Part shown: in pieces, positions 54,732-62,413 of the stretch
Position numbering within the stretch: the first letter of the stretch is position 1
How the letters are laid out: each line of letters begins with the position of its first letter
Source: JAHECW01 sp964641415
Lineage (GTDB): Bacteria > Acidobacteriota > Thermoanaerobaculia > Thermoanaerobaculales > Sulfomarinibacteraceae
Direction: 5' to 3'
NCBI GenBank assembly: GCA_964641415.1
Contig: CAZXMW010000009.1
Span: forward strand, 1 to 64,000
DNA length: 64,000 nucleotides
The notes under the pieces: model-generated
Told to the model about the DNA's origin: nothing
What the model saw: only the letters and a program-made list of their open reading frames with translations
Database searches by the model: none
Position numbers and translations under genes: made by a program

Positions 54732-56480
54732 ATGGGCCTTTTGAACCGCTTTCGCTCGTCCCTCACCTATCCCATCGCCGCGACCCTGGTTCTGGTCACC
54801 GTGGTACCGGTCGCGCTGTCGGGTTGGCTGTTCGCGTCGTACAACCGGGAGCACCTGACCACCGTCGAGAAGCTCTACCTGAATCGTCAGGCCGTCAGTC
54901 TCGCCGGCGACGTCGACCACTTCCTGACCGGCCGCGGCACCTTTCTCGAGAGCACGGCCCGGGCATTGGCGGTGTCCGGCGGCGACGACCCGGCCGCCTT
55001 CGAGTCCTACCTCCAGGGCATTGCGAGCGAGGCCGGGGCCTCGTTCGCGTTTCTGCAGATTCTCAACCTCACCGACGACGGCAGCTACGTCTACGACCCC
55101 GGGCTGACCAGGGACCAGGTCGAGCATCTCGCCACGCTCGTCCGATCGGCTCAGCGCACCACCATCAGCACCGGCGACCCGTCGCCGGAGTTCCGCATCG
55201 AGCTCGCAGCCGGCCGCTCGCCGTGGGCGGTCATGGTCTATCCCCTGAGGTCGATCGACTCAGGCGTCTGGGGCAGCCTGGCCGGAGTCGTCGACCTGTC
55301 CGATCTCGAGCGGAGCTTCACCGGAAGCGCCTTCAGTGGGCTCTTCGTCGGCGTCATCGACGAGAGCGGCACGCTGGTCCTGACCTCCGAGCCGGATCTC
55401 CGCGGCGAGTCGCTGTCGTCGTCTCCGTTGGTCCGCGACTTTCTCGTCCGGCCTCTCGCCCTGACCCTGACCTATGACAACCCGCTGATGCCGGACATCG
55501 GCGAGGTCCTCGGGTCGGCGGCGCCGGTGTCGTCGCTGGACTGGGGCGTGGTTCTCGAGCGACCGACCGCCGTCGCCTTCGCACCGGTCGAGGTCATGCA
55601 GCATCGCACGCTGATGGTGAGCGCTGTTGCCGGATTGGTGGCGCTCGGCCTCGGATTCGCAATCAGCCGCCGCATGATCGGGCCGTTGCAGGAGCTCGAC
55701 CGGATCTCGAGCGAGATTTCCGAGGGCAAGCTCAGTGAACGTCTGGACCTCCGGGGCAACGACGAGCTCGCGCGCCTCGGCCGCAACTTCAACCACATGG
55801 CGGAGAACATCGAGTCCCTGGTCCGCAAGCTCAAGCACGCGCTGCGCCAGAACCAGGAGCTCTTCCTCGAGACCATCCGGACCCTGGCCACCGCCATCGA
55901 CGCCAAGGACCCCTACACCAAAGGCCACTCCGAGCGGGTGAGCTCGTACTCCATGGCCATCGCACGGCACCTGGGATTGAGCTTCGACGACGTGTTCAAC
56001 ATCCGGATCGCGGCCATCCTGCACGACGTGGGCAAGCTCGGCATCGAGGACAGCATCCTCAACAAACCGGGCGGCCTGACCGCCGAGGAGTACGAGGTCA
56101 TGCGTCGCCATCCCGACATCGGGGCACAGATCATGGCCCCGATCAGCAAGCTCAAGTCGATCATCCCCGGCATTCGCAACCACCACGAAACCTGGGACGG
56201 CAACGGCTACCCCGACCGCCTGACGGGCGAGGAGATTCCGCTTGTGGCGCGGATCATCGGCGTGGCCGACACCTTCGACGCCATGACCACCAACCGGCCC
56301 TATCAGCGAGCCATGCCGCTCGCCCATGTGGTGCAGAAGATGCACGCCATGGCGGGCTCCCGGTTCGACCCGAGCGTTGTCAGCGCGTTCGCGGCGGCTG
56401 TCGAGGCGGGCGACATCACACCGCCGGCGGCCCCGGAGCCGTCGAGGACGCCCGCCGAGACCCACCAGGAGGTGTCATGA
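54732..56480 (+). CDS. Membrane sensor with HAMP and HD-GYP c-di-GMP phosphodiesterase
   Basis: 582 residues. TM1 (IAATLVLVTVVPVALSGWLF) and TM2 (~293-313) bracket a ~260-residue extracytoplasmic dCache-like sensor. A HAMP linker (RRMIGPLQELDRISSEISEG) leads to the HD-GYP domain with HD at 431-432 (AAILHDVGKLGI) and HHETWDGNGYPDRL at 484-497. HD-GYP enzymes hydrolyse cyclic-di-GMP to GMP or pGpG. A -10-like TATATT at 54714-54719 leaves almost no leader before the ATG at 54732, and no ribosome-binding site is visible, suggesting leaderless translation. Its end overlaps the TPR gene. Confidence 0.93.
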   Translation: MGLLNRFRSSLTYPIAATLVLVTVVPVALSGWLFASYNREHLTTVEKLYLNRQAVSLAGDVDHFLTGRGTFLESTARALAVSGGDDPAAFESYLQGIASEAGASFAFLQILNLTDDGSYVYDPGLTRDQVEHLATLVRSAQRTTISTGDPSPEFRIELAAGRSPWAVMVYPLRSIDSGVWGSLAGVVDLSDLERSFTGSAFSGLFVGVIDESGTLVLTSEPDLRGESLSSSPLVRDFLVRPLALTLTYDNPLMPDIGEVLGSAAPVSSLDWGVVLERPTAVAFAPVEVMQHRTLMVSAVAGLVALGLGFAISRRMIGPLQELDRISSEISEGKLSERLDLRGNDELARLGRNFNHMAENIESLVRKLKHALRQNQELFLETIRTLATAIDAKDPYTKGHSERVSSYSMAIARHLGLSFDDVFNIRIAAILHDVGKLGIEDSILNKPGGLTAEEYEVMRRHPDIGAQIMAPISKLKSIIPGIRNHHETWDGNGYPDRLTGEEIPLVARIIGVADTFDAMTTNRPYQRAMPLAHVVQKMHAMAGSRFDPSVVSAFAAAVEAGDITPPAAPEPSRTPAETHQEVS

Positions 56481-57271
56481 AGCTCCGACCGTTGCTGATC
56501 GTGACCGCCCTGATCACCGCGTTGACGCTGCTCGGATCGTCGTTCGCCGCGGCATCGCCCGACCCCAAGAAAAACAAAAAAAAGAAACAGAACCAGACCG
56601 ACCCCCTGCTGTCCCAGGCGCTGATGCGCCAGGGCTTGGTGTTCATGCAGCAGCAGCGATTCGAGGAGGCGATCGAAAAGTACCTCGAGGCCGAGGCCGC
56701 AACCCCGGGCAACGCCACGGCGTACAACATGTTGGGCCTGTGCTACCAGGGCCTCGAGCAGTACGACAGGGCACTGGAGTACTTCGATCTGGCACTCGCC
56801 ACCATTCCGGGCTTCACCGACGCGCGCAACAACCGCGGCTCCACCTACCTCGCCCTCGGGCAGTATCGGTTGGCCGAGATCGACTTCATCGCCGCACTGA
56901 CCGACGCCACCTACCCCCACCGCTGGAAGGTCTACTACAACCTGGGCGTGACCTATTTGAGCCGGGGCCAGATCGGCGCCGCCGAGGAGAACTTCGAAAA
57001 GGCGATCGTCGCGCCGGTACCGGTCTTCGAGGCCTACCTCCGACTGGCCGAGATCGCCCAGGCTCAGGGGCGTCTCGAGTCGGCGCTGAGCCTGATCGAG
57101 GAAGCCCGCCTCAAGTACCCGGACCGCCTCGATGGAACCCTCGCCTACGGCCGGTTGCTGGTCGATCTCGGGCGTTCGTCCGAGGCCCGGCCCTACCTCG
57201 AGGACGTCGTCGCTTCGGACCCGAGGTCGAGACTCGCCGACGAGGCGCGGGCGCTGCTCGACTCGACGTGA
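56477..57271 (+). CDS. Exported tetratricopeptide-repeat protein
   Basis: 264 residues. Signal peptide at 1-26 (LRPLLIVTALITALTLLGSS), then a lysine-rich linker (PDPKKNKKKKQ). At least five TPR units follow, e.g. ATAYNMLGLCYQGLEQYDRA, ARNNRGSTYLALGQYRLAEI and VYYNLGVTYLSRGQIGAAEE. The layout is like PilF/Tgl-type assembly factors, but without a lipobox. It is a scaffold for protein contacts, partner unknown. The ATG at 56477 overlaps the HD-GYP stop (ATGA), so it is coupled to that sensor. Confidence 0.88.
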   Translation: MKLRPLLIVTALITALTLLGSSFAAASPDPKKNKKKKQNQTDPLLSQALMRQGLVFMQQQRFEEAIEKYLEAEAATPGNATAYNMLGLCYQGLEQYDRALEYFDLALATIPGFTDARNNRGSTYLALGQYRLAEIDFIAALTDATYPHRWKVYYNLGVTYLSRGQIGAAEENFEKAIVAPVPVFEAYLRLAEIAQAQGRLESALSLIEEARLKYPDRLDGTLAYGRLLVDLGRSSEARPYLEDVVASDPRSRLADEARALLDST

Positions 57272-57280
57272 CCCGGACAG

Positions 57281-57643
57281 ATGCCGTTCAACTACCTGCT
57301 CACCAACCTTCTGGTGGATGTTCCCGAGGCGGTGGGTGCGATCTTCCTCGACGACGAAGGTGAAACGGTCGACTACGTGACCCGTCACGGCGAGCCCTTC
57401 GACCTCAAGGTCGAGGGCGCCTACCAGGGCATCTTCATCCGCCGGCTGAAGTCAGCGCTCGCCGCCGTCGACTCCGCCCGCCTCGAGCTCTTCGTCGTCG
57501 AAGGCCAGGAACTCGCGACGTTGACGCACCTGCTGCCCGATGGCTACTATGTGGTGCTCGTCGCGCGCTTGCCGGTCGCCCAGGCGCGGGCCCGACACCA
57601 CCTCCGCCGTGCGGCTCGGCTGATCGCGCGAGAGTTCGGGTAG
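57281..57643 (+). CDS. Roadblock/LC7-like small protein
   Basis: 120 residues. The VPEAVGAIFLDDEGETVDYV opening and the following alpha-beta pattern (YQGIFIRRLKSALAAVDSAR, LFVVEGQELATLTHLLPDGY, YVVLVARL) fit the roadblock fold used by MglB-type regulators of small GTPases. No cognate GTPase gene is in the window. It lies 9 bases after the TPR gene, and the ATG at 57281 is the only sensible start. Role in polarity or signalling is inference from the family. Confidence 0.72.
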   Translation: MPFNYLLTNLLVDVPEAVGAIFLDDEGETVDYVTRHGEPFDLKVEGAYQGIFIRRLKSALAAVDSARLELFVVEGQELATLTHLLPDGYYVVLVARLPVAQARARHHLRRAARLIAREFG

Positions 57644-57742
57644 AGCGCAGACCGGCACCGCCGCCGCTCATGGCGCAACAGCGACCGAGACGCAAACGAA
57701 AACCGCCAGATCGCCCGCTCCGGGCGGGCTCCGGGAGACGAC

Positions 57743-58669
57743 ATGGCCGGGACCTTTCTGAACAAACTCAAGCGCGGTCTCTTCATGACCCACACCGAGT
57801 TCCTCGAGAAGGTGGGCGAGACGTTTCAGCGCACCGGACCGGTCGAGCCGGCTCACATCGACCGGCTCGAGGAGGCCCTCATCGCGGCCGACGCCGGGGT
57901 CGCTCTGTCGGTCCGGCTCGCCGACGAGCTTCGGGCCGAGGTGCGCGCCAACCGGATCACCACCGCGGAAGGGCTCCGGCCGGCGGTTCGGACGCGCTTG
58001 CTCCGTCTGCTCGAGGACGCCGACCACGAAAGCCGGCTCGCCGCCGAGCCGCCGCGGGTCACCATGGTGGTCGGGGTCAACGGGACCGGGAAGACCACGA
58101 CTGTCGCCAAGCTCGCGAAACGTCGAAAGGAGGCCGGAGCGACCGTGGTTCTCGCCGCTGCCGACACCTTCCGTGCCGCCGCGGTCGACCAGCTCAAGGT
58201 CTGGGCCGAGCGGGTCGATGCCCCGGTTGTCCACCAGCGCGAAGGCGCCGACCCGGCCGCCGTGGTCTACGATGCCATCGCCGCGGCCAGGTCGCGCGGC
58301 ATCGACGAGGTCCTGATCGACACCGCCGGTCGGCTCCACACCCGCGCCAATCTGATGAAGGAGCTCGAGAAGGTCAAAAGCGTCGCCGCCCGCGAGGTCG
58401 CCGGAGCACCCCACGAAGTCCTGCTGGTTCTCGACGCGACCACCGGCTCCAACGGCATCGAGCAGGCACAGCAGTTCGGCGCCACTGCCGGGGTCGACGG
58501 CGTGGTGCTGACCAAGCTCGACGGCACCGCCAAGGGCGGCGTCGTGCTCGCCATCGCCGAGACCCTCGGCCTGCCCGTCCGTTGGGTCGGCGTCGGCGAG
58601 GCGATCGACGACCTGCTGCCCTTCGACCGGGGAGATTTCGTCGACTCGCTGCTCGACGTTGAGGGCTGA
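57743..58669 (+). CDS. ftsY: Signal recognition particle receptor FtsY
   Basis: 308 residues, a compact FtsY lacking the long acidic A domain. The N domain is helical (LEEALIAADAGVALSVRLAD). The G domain has GVNGTGKTTTVAKLA (P-loop), AAADTFRAAAVDQLKVWAER, LIDTAGRLHTRANLMKEL and LTKLDGTAKGGVVLAIA, and ends GVGEAIDDLLPFDRGDFVDS. It docks ribosome-SRP complexes at the inner membrane. ATG at 57743; a second ATG at 57785 would remove the basic GTFLNKLKRGLF helix that probably contacts lipid, so the longer form is kept. It is 99 bases after the roadblock gene. Confidence 0.96.
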   Translation: MAGTFLNKLKRGLFMTHTEFLEKVGETFQRTGPVEPAHIDRLEEALIAADAGVALSVRLADELRAEVRANRITTAEGLRPAVRTRLLRLLEDADHESRLAAEPPRVTMVVGVNGTGKTTTVAKLAKRRKEAGATVVLAAADTFRAAAVDQLKVWAERVDAPVVHQREGADPAAVVYDAIAAARSRGIDEVLIDTAGRLHTRANLMKELEKVKSVAAREVAGAPHEVLLVLDATTGSNGIEQAQQFGATAGVDGVVLTKLDGTAKGGVVLAIAETLGLPVRWVGVGEAIDDLLPFDRGDFVDSLLDVEG

Positions 58670-58686
58670 CGCGGACTCCGATACAC

Positions 58687-58860
58687 TGAAACCTCAGCCG
58701 AGCGATTCTGCTGGATGAGATGTGCCGAGATCTTGAGGCGCTGATGGTTGCGAAAAACGGAGGCATGCCCGTTGGTAGATCGAGTATTTTCGCAATCATC
58801 CAGAGCCGAGGAGCTTGGTCCAGATCGCCAGTGACAATCGCTCAGCTTCGGTGAAATGCA
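58687..58860. repeat. Long palindromic intergenic element between ftsY and ribD
   Basis: Outer arms CTCAGCCGAGCGATT (58693-58707) and AATCGCTCAGCTTCG (58836-58850) pair at 12 of 15. A central stem pairs ATGGTTGCGAAAA (58744-58756) with TTTTCGCAATCAT (58787-58799) at 12 of 13. The stretch near 58700-58720 is shared, inverted, with 33470-33510. The layout is that of a non-autonomous palindromic repeat or a structured RNA; no FMN-riboswitch consensus is present. Confidence 0.65.
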
Positions 58861-58883
58861 CTTCGGACCGGGAACTGAATCGA

Positions 58884-60095
58884 GTGAGTCCATCAGAAAT
58901 CGAAGGTGGCGAGCACGGCACTCGGAGCTCCGAACCGCCGTCGTCGCACGACCTCGGGCCGCCCGACGGGGCGAAACCCGAGGATGCCCGCTGGATGCGA
59001 CGAGCCCTCGAGCTCGCAGCACGCGGGCGGTGCGGCGCGTCGCCCAACCCCATGGTCGGAGCGGTGGTCCTCGACGCCGAGGGCAACCTCGTCGGCGAGG
59101 GCTACCACGCCCGGTGCGGCGGTCCCCACGCCGAAATCGAAGCTCTCGGCGAGGCCCGGGACCGCGCCCGCCGCGGCACCCTCTACGTCACCCTCGAGCC
59201 CTGCGCCCACCACGGCCGGACGCCGCCGTGCGTCGACGCCGTGATCGAGGCCGGCGTGACCCGGGTCGTGGTCGGCCTGCGCGACCCCAATCCGGCCGCA
59301 GCCGGCGGTCTCGATCTGCTCCGCGCCGAGGGCATCGAGATCACCGAGGGCGTCGGCGCCGAACGCGCCCGTCTCGTCAATCGCCGCTGGCTGACCTGGG
59401 CCAGCAACCGCCGGCCGTGGGTGACTGCCAAGGCGGCGATGTCGCTCGACGGGAGGATCGCGACCCGGACCGGCCACTCGACCTGGATCACCGGCAGACC
59501 GGCGCGCGACCGCGGCCTCGAGCTGCGCGAAGAGCACGACGCCATCCTGGTCGGGGTCGAAACGGTCATCGCCGACGACCCCCGCCTGACCCGCCGTCTC
59601 GGGCTCAACCCCGGCGGCAGCTGGCGCCGGATCGTGCTCGACTCGGCGTTGCGCACGCCGAGCGATGCCGTCGTCGTCGCCGACGAGCCCGAGCTCACGA
59701 CCATCGTTCACACCGACCTCGCCGAAGGCGACGACCGGCGTCGACTCGAGGCCGCCGGCGTCGAGCTCGTCGAGCTGGCTGCCGACGACGACGGCCGGGT
59801 GTCGGTGGTTTCCGCGCTCGACCTGCTCGGCGAGCGCGGCATCGCCGCCCTGCTGGTCGAGGGCGGCGCCCGGATCCACGGCTCGTTCTTCGACCTCGAT
59901 CTGGTGGACGAGCTCTACATCTTCGTCGCACCGCTGGTGATCGGCGGTCCGGCGCCGTCGGCGGTCAAAGGGCGGGGCACCGAGCGGCTCGAAGGCGCCC
60001 GACGCTTTGTCTTCGAGGAGATTCTCAAACACGGCGACGACGTCGAGCTGCACGGTGTGCGGCCGGAGTACGCGGATGTTCACGGGGTTGATTGA
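58884..60095 (+). CDS. ribD: Riboflavin biosynthesis bifunctional deaminase/reductase RibD
   Basis: About 403 residues from a GTG at 58884; the conserved part begins at WMRRALELAARG, so an ATG at 58995 (366 residues, the usual length) is a real alternative. Deaminase domain: CGGPHAEIEAL with the zinc histidine and catalytic Glu, and LEPCAHHGRTPPCVDA with the zinc cysteines. Reductase domain: WVTAKAAMSLDGRIATRTGH and GVETVIADDPRLT, then LLVEGGARIHGSFF. It converts the GTP-derived pyrimidine to the reduced ribitylamino-uracil precursor. The 3' end overlaps ribE by 20 bases. Confidence 0.93.
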   Translation: MSPSEIEGGEHGTRSSEPPSSHDLGPPDGAKPEDARWMRRALELAARGRCGASPNPMVGAVVLDAEGNLVGEGYHARCGGPHAEIEALGEARDRARRGTLYVTLEPCAHHGRTPPCVDAVIEAGVTRVVVGLRDPNPAAAGGLDLLRAEGIEITEGVGAERARLVNRRWLTWASNRRPWVTAKAAMSLDGRIATRTGHSTWITGRPARDRGLELREEHDAILVGVETVIADDPRLTRRLGLNPGGSWRRIVLDSALRTPSDAVVVADEPELTTIVHTDLAEGDDRRRLEAAGVELVELAADDDGRVSVVSALDLLGERGIAALLVEGGARIHGSFFDLDLVDELYIFVAPLVIGGPAPSAVKGRGTERLEGARRFVFEEILKHGDDVELHGVRPEYADVHGVD

Positions 60096-60729
60096 AACCG
60101 TCGGCCGGGTCCGGCGTCTCGAGCGCCGGGGGCGCGGCGCCCGCCTCGCCGTCGCGGTCGACTGGCCCGACCACGAGACACCACGCCAAGGCGACAGCAT
60201 CTCGGTCAACGGCGCCTGCCTCACGGTCACCGAACCGACGGCCGACGGCTTCGCCGCCGACCTGTCGCCCGAGACCACGAGCCGGACCCGTCTCGGCGAG
60301 CTGCGACCCGGCGACCGGGTCAATCTCGAACGCGCACTGCGGCTCGGCGACCGGCTCGGCGGTCATCTCGTGCTGGGCCACGTCGACGCCGACATACGGG
60401 TCACCGGCATCACCCCCGAGGGCGGCTTTGAACGCTGGCGAATGTCGCTGCCGGCCGAGCGCCGCGCCGAGGTCGCCGACAAGGGCAGCGTCACCCTCGA
60501 CGGGGTGTCGCTGACGGTGTCGGCCGTCGGACCGGACTGGTTCGAGGTCGCGCTGATCCCCGAGACGTTGAACGTCACCACCCTCGGCGCGCTCGCGGTC
60601 GGCGCCCGAATCCACCTCGAGACCGACGTCCTCGCCAAGTACGTCGCGCGCCGACTCGGGGCGTCGAACGACGACCCTCGTTCCTCGACCCCGGCGATCG
60701 ACGATCTGTTCGGGGGCGGGCGTGCGTAG
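60076..60729 (+). CDS. ribE: Riboflavin synthase alpha chain
   Basis: 217 residues with the two lumazine-binding repeats. First half: MFTGLIETVGRVRRLERRG, SISVNGACLTVTEP, FAADLSPETTSRTRLGEL, GGHLVLGHVDA. Second half: KGSVTLDGVSLTVSAVG, FEVALIPETLNVTTLG and LETDVLAKYVARRLG. It dismutates two lumazine molecules to riboflavin. ATG at 60076 begins the invariant MFTGLIE and lies inside ribD; its end overlaps the next gene by 8 bases. ribBA and ribH, the other pathway steps, are not in the window. Confidence 0.96.
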   Translation: MFTGLIETVGRVRRLERRGRGARLAVAVDWPDHETPRQGDSISVNGACLTVTEPTADGFAADLSPETTSRTRLGELRPGDRVNLERALRLGDRLGGHLVLGHVDADIRVTGITPEGGFERWRMSLPAERRAEVADKGSVTLDGVSLTVSAVGPDWFEVALIPETLNVTTLGALAVGARIHLETDVLAKYVARRLGASNDDPRSSTPAIDDLFGGGRA

Positions 60730-61702
60730 GATCGAGCCCGCCTATCCGGATCTGTTCCCGATCACCCACGTGCTGCGGCCCGGCTATCTGCCTGGGGCCA
60801 AGGTGTCCCTCGACCCGATCCGGCTCGGCATCGTCTGGGATGACGCGCCGCGGCGGATTCTGCCGGCCGCGGGCTCGGTTCCGCGGGAGTCGATTCGCGC
60901 CATCGCATTCGCCCGGGTCGTGCGCGAACGGGGCGACGTCTTCCACCGGGTGCTCGAGCGCGGCGGATCGGTGCTGCTGGTCATGGACGAGCACGACGTC
61001 ACACCGGCCGACCTCGGCCTCGACGGGCCGTCGGACGAGCTCCGGATCAGCGTGCTGTTGCCGGTGCTGCCGTTCCCCCTGTCCGACGGCCTCAAGGTTC
61101 CGAGCGCATGGAGCGCGTGGCGTTGGGGCGCGGTCCTCGGGCTGTTTCCCTTTCCCGGCACCGAGGCCGAAGTCGAGCGGCGGGTCAACCAGCTCAAGAG
61201 CGCCGGGGCCCGCTTCGCGGTCGCCGCACCGCTGCTGCTGACGCCGAAGGACCGGCACCGCATCCTCGACGGTTGCGACGGGACGGCGGTCGCCGACCAG
61301 CTCGAGAACGCGCTGTTCCACGCCGACGTCGCCCGCGGACTGCACCGCCTCGAGCGACGCGCCGGCGTCACCCTGCACGAGGTCGGCATGGACCCCTTCA
61401 TCCCGACCATGGTGCCGCGCGGCTGCCAGGCCAACGCGGTTCGAACCGGCGCCATCCTCCGCCTCTGGGCTCGGAGGCTCGACCAGAGCCACGAGGAGTC
61501 GTCCTGGGGCTGGCGGCTGCGCCGCGCCGCCACCGCCCTCGAGCAGCTGCCCAGCGATCCGGCCGTGCTCGCCATGGAGGACAACCTGCGCGTCGTCCCC
61601 GGATTCGACCCCTGGGTCGAGAGCTTCACCCGCGCTCTGTGGTATGGCGGCGAGCCCGTCGAGTCGGCCTGGCGGCGGTGGTCCGGCCAGGATGAGGAGT
61701 GA
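60722..61702 (+). CDS. Unrecognised protein cotranscribed with ribDE
   Basis: 326 residues from a GTG at 60722 that overlaps the end of ribE, so its translation is coupled to riboflavin synthesis. No family is recognised. Alternating strands and helices (SVLLVMDEHDVTPADLGLD, ISVLLPVLPFPL, FAVAAPLLLTPKDRHRILDG) suggest a mixed alpha/beta enzyme, perhaps a barrel. Conserved-looking patches are LRPGYLPGAKVSLDP near the start and HEVGMDPFIPTMVPRGCQAN near residue 235. No TM segment, signal peptide, P-loop or cysteine cluster is present. Tryptophan-rich C-terminal third (WGWRLRRAATALEQLP, DPWVESFTRALWYGGEP). It lies between flavin synthesis and dodecin genes. Confidence 0.7.
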   Translation: MRRIEPAYPDLFPITHVLRPGYLPGAKVSLDPIRLGIVWDDAPRRILPAAGSVPRESIRAIAFARVVRERGDVFHRVLERGGSVLLVMDEHDVTPADLGLDGPSDELRISVLLPVLPFPLSDGLKVPSAWSAWRWGAVLGLFPFPGTEAEVERRVNQLKSAGARFAVAAPLLLTPKDRHRILDGCDGTAVADQLENALFHADVARGLHRLERRAGVTLHEVGMDPFIPTMVPRGCQANAVRTGAILRLWARRLDQSHEESSWGWRLRRAATALEQLPSDPAVLAMEDNLRVVPGFDPWVESFTRALWYGGEPVESAWRRWSGQDEE

Positions 61703-61705
61703 GGA

Positions 61706-61788
61706 CTCGCGCAAGAGGAAGTGCAGATTTTTCGCGCCCAGGTGCGGTGCAGGGAGAATGCGAAAACCGGTCGTTGTTCCTGCGCGAG
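61706..61788. repeat. Nested hairpin ahead of the dodecin gene
   Basis: CTCGCGCAAGAGGAA (61706-61720) pairs with TTCCTGCGCGAG (61777-61788), with a small bulge. Inside it, TTTTTCGC (61728-61735) pairs with GCGAAAA (61760-61766). It follows the unknown gene's stop and could terminate that operon or regulate dodecin. The TTTTCGC/GCGAAAA inner stem is shared in style with 58744-58799 and 62243-62285. Confidence 0.5.
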
Positions 61789-61855
61789 CCCTGGGTGGAA
61801 GACGGCCGTCGCGATTGTTGTTGCGGAGAATAGATAAACCTACGAGGAGAAGAAC

Positions 61856-62062
61856 ATGGGTCAAAAAGTCTACAAGAAAATCAGCGTCACCGGGTGCTCG
61901 TCGACCAGCTACGAAAAGGCCATCGAGGTCGCCCTCGAAAAGGCGTCGGAGAGCCTGCGCGGGCTGAGCTGGTTCGAGGTCACCGAGTTCCGCGGCGGCA
62001 TCGACGCCGACGGCTCGATCGAGTTCCAGGCAACCCTGACGGTGGCCTTCAAGATCGACTGA
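61856..62062 (+). CDS. Dodecin (flavin-binding storage protein)
   Basis: 68 residues, exactly the dodecin size. YKKISVTGCSSTSYEKAIEV, LRGLSWFEVTEFRGGI and SIEFQATLTVAFKID follow the family beta-alpha-beta-beta pattern. Trp39, which stacks on the isoalloxazine ring, and Gln58, which contacts it, are both present. Dodecamers store or buffer riboflavin, FMN or FAD. AGGAG lies 6 nt before the ATG at 61856. Placement after ribD-ribE fits a flavin-homeostasis role. Confidence 0.95.
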   Translation: MGQKVYKKISVTGCSSTSYEKAIEVALEKASESLRGLSWFEVTEFRGGIDADGSIEFQATLTVAFKID

Positions 62063-62167
62063 GGTCAGCCGGGTCTGATTCGGCCGGCAGGCTCCGTCAC
62101 CCTCGACCGTTCCCCGCCGGCCGGCTTGCGCACCGGGCCCTCCTGATGTACCATCCGCACCCGGTGT

Positions 62168-62243
62168 GGGGCCGTAGCTCAGTTGGGAGAGCGCAGCGTT
62201 CGCAATGCTGAGGTCGAGGGTTCGATCCCCTTCGGCTCCACCA
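62168..62243 (+). tRNA. tRNA-Ala (anticodon CGC)
   Basis: 76 bases with encoded CCA (62241-62243). Acceptor stem GGGGCCG/CGGCTCC, D arm GCTC...GAGC, anticodon stem CAGCG/TGCTG with loop TTCGCAA giving CGC at the centre, variable loop AGGTC, T arm GAGGG-TTCGATC-CCCTT. Anticodon CGC reads GCG alanine codons, which should be very common in this GC-rich genome. Confidence 0.95.
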
Positions 62244-62285
62244 GTTTTTCGCCCCCGCGCTTGCCAAGCGCGGGGGCGAAAAACT
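62243..62285. terminator. Perfect 43-nt palindrome, probable bidirectional terminator
   Basis: Left arm 62243-62263 (AGTTTTTCGCCCCCGCGCTT plus G) is the exact reverse complement of 62265-62285 around a single central C. Transcripts from either side would form a GC-rich stem ending in a U-run. It begins at the last base of tRNA-Ala, so it is placed to end that transcript, and perhaps the antitoxin transcript from the right. Confidence 0.8.
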
Positions 62286-62413
62286 GCCACGGCGGAGCTC
62301 CAAGCGAAGCCGGGCCATCCCCTCCTCCCTCTCACCGGCTAAGAACTCCGTTCTGGCAACCCTCCGCCACGGCTCATCGAAATCGCCGTAGCACTCACCT
62401 AGCCACTGCGAGG

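Noticed and set aside
58670..58883. FMN riboswitch upstream of ribD
   Set aside because: The spacer has long hairpins but none of the conserved RFN sequence blocks; the structure is better explained by the palindromic repeat also seen at 33.5 kb.
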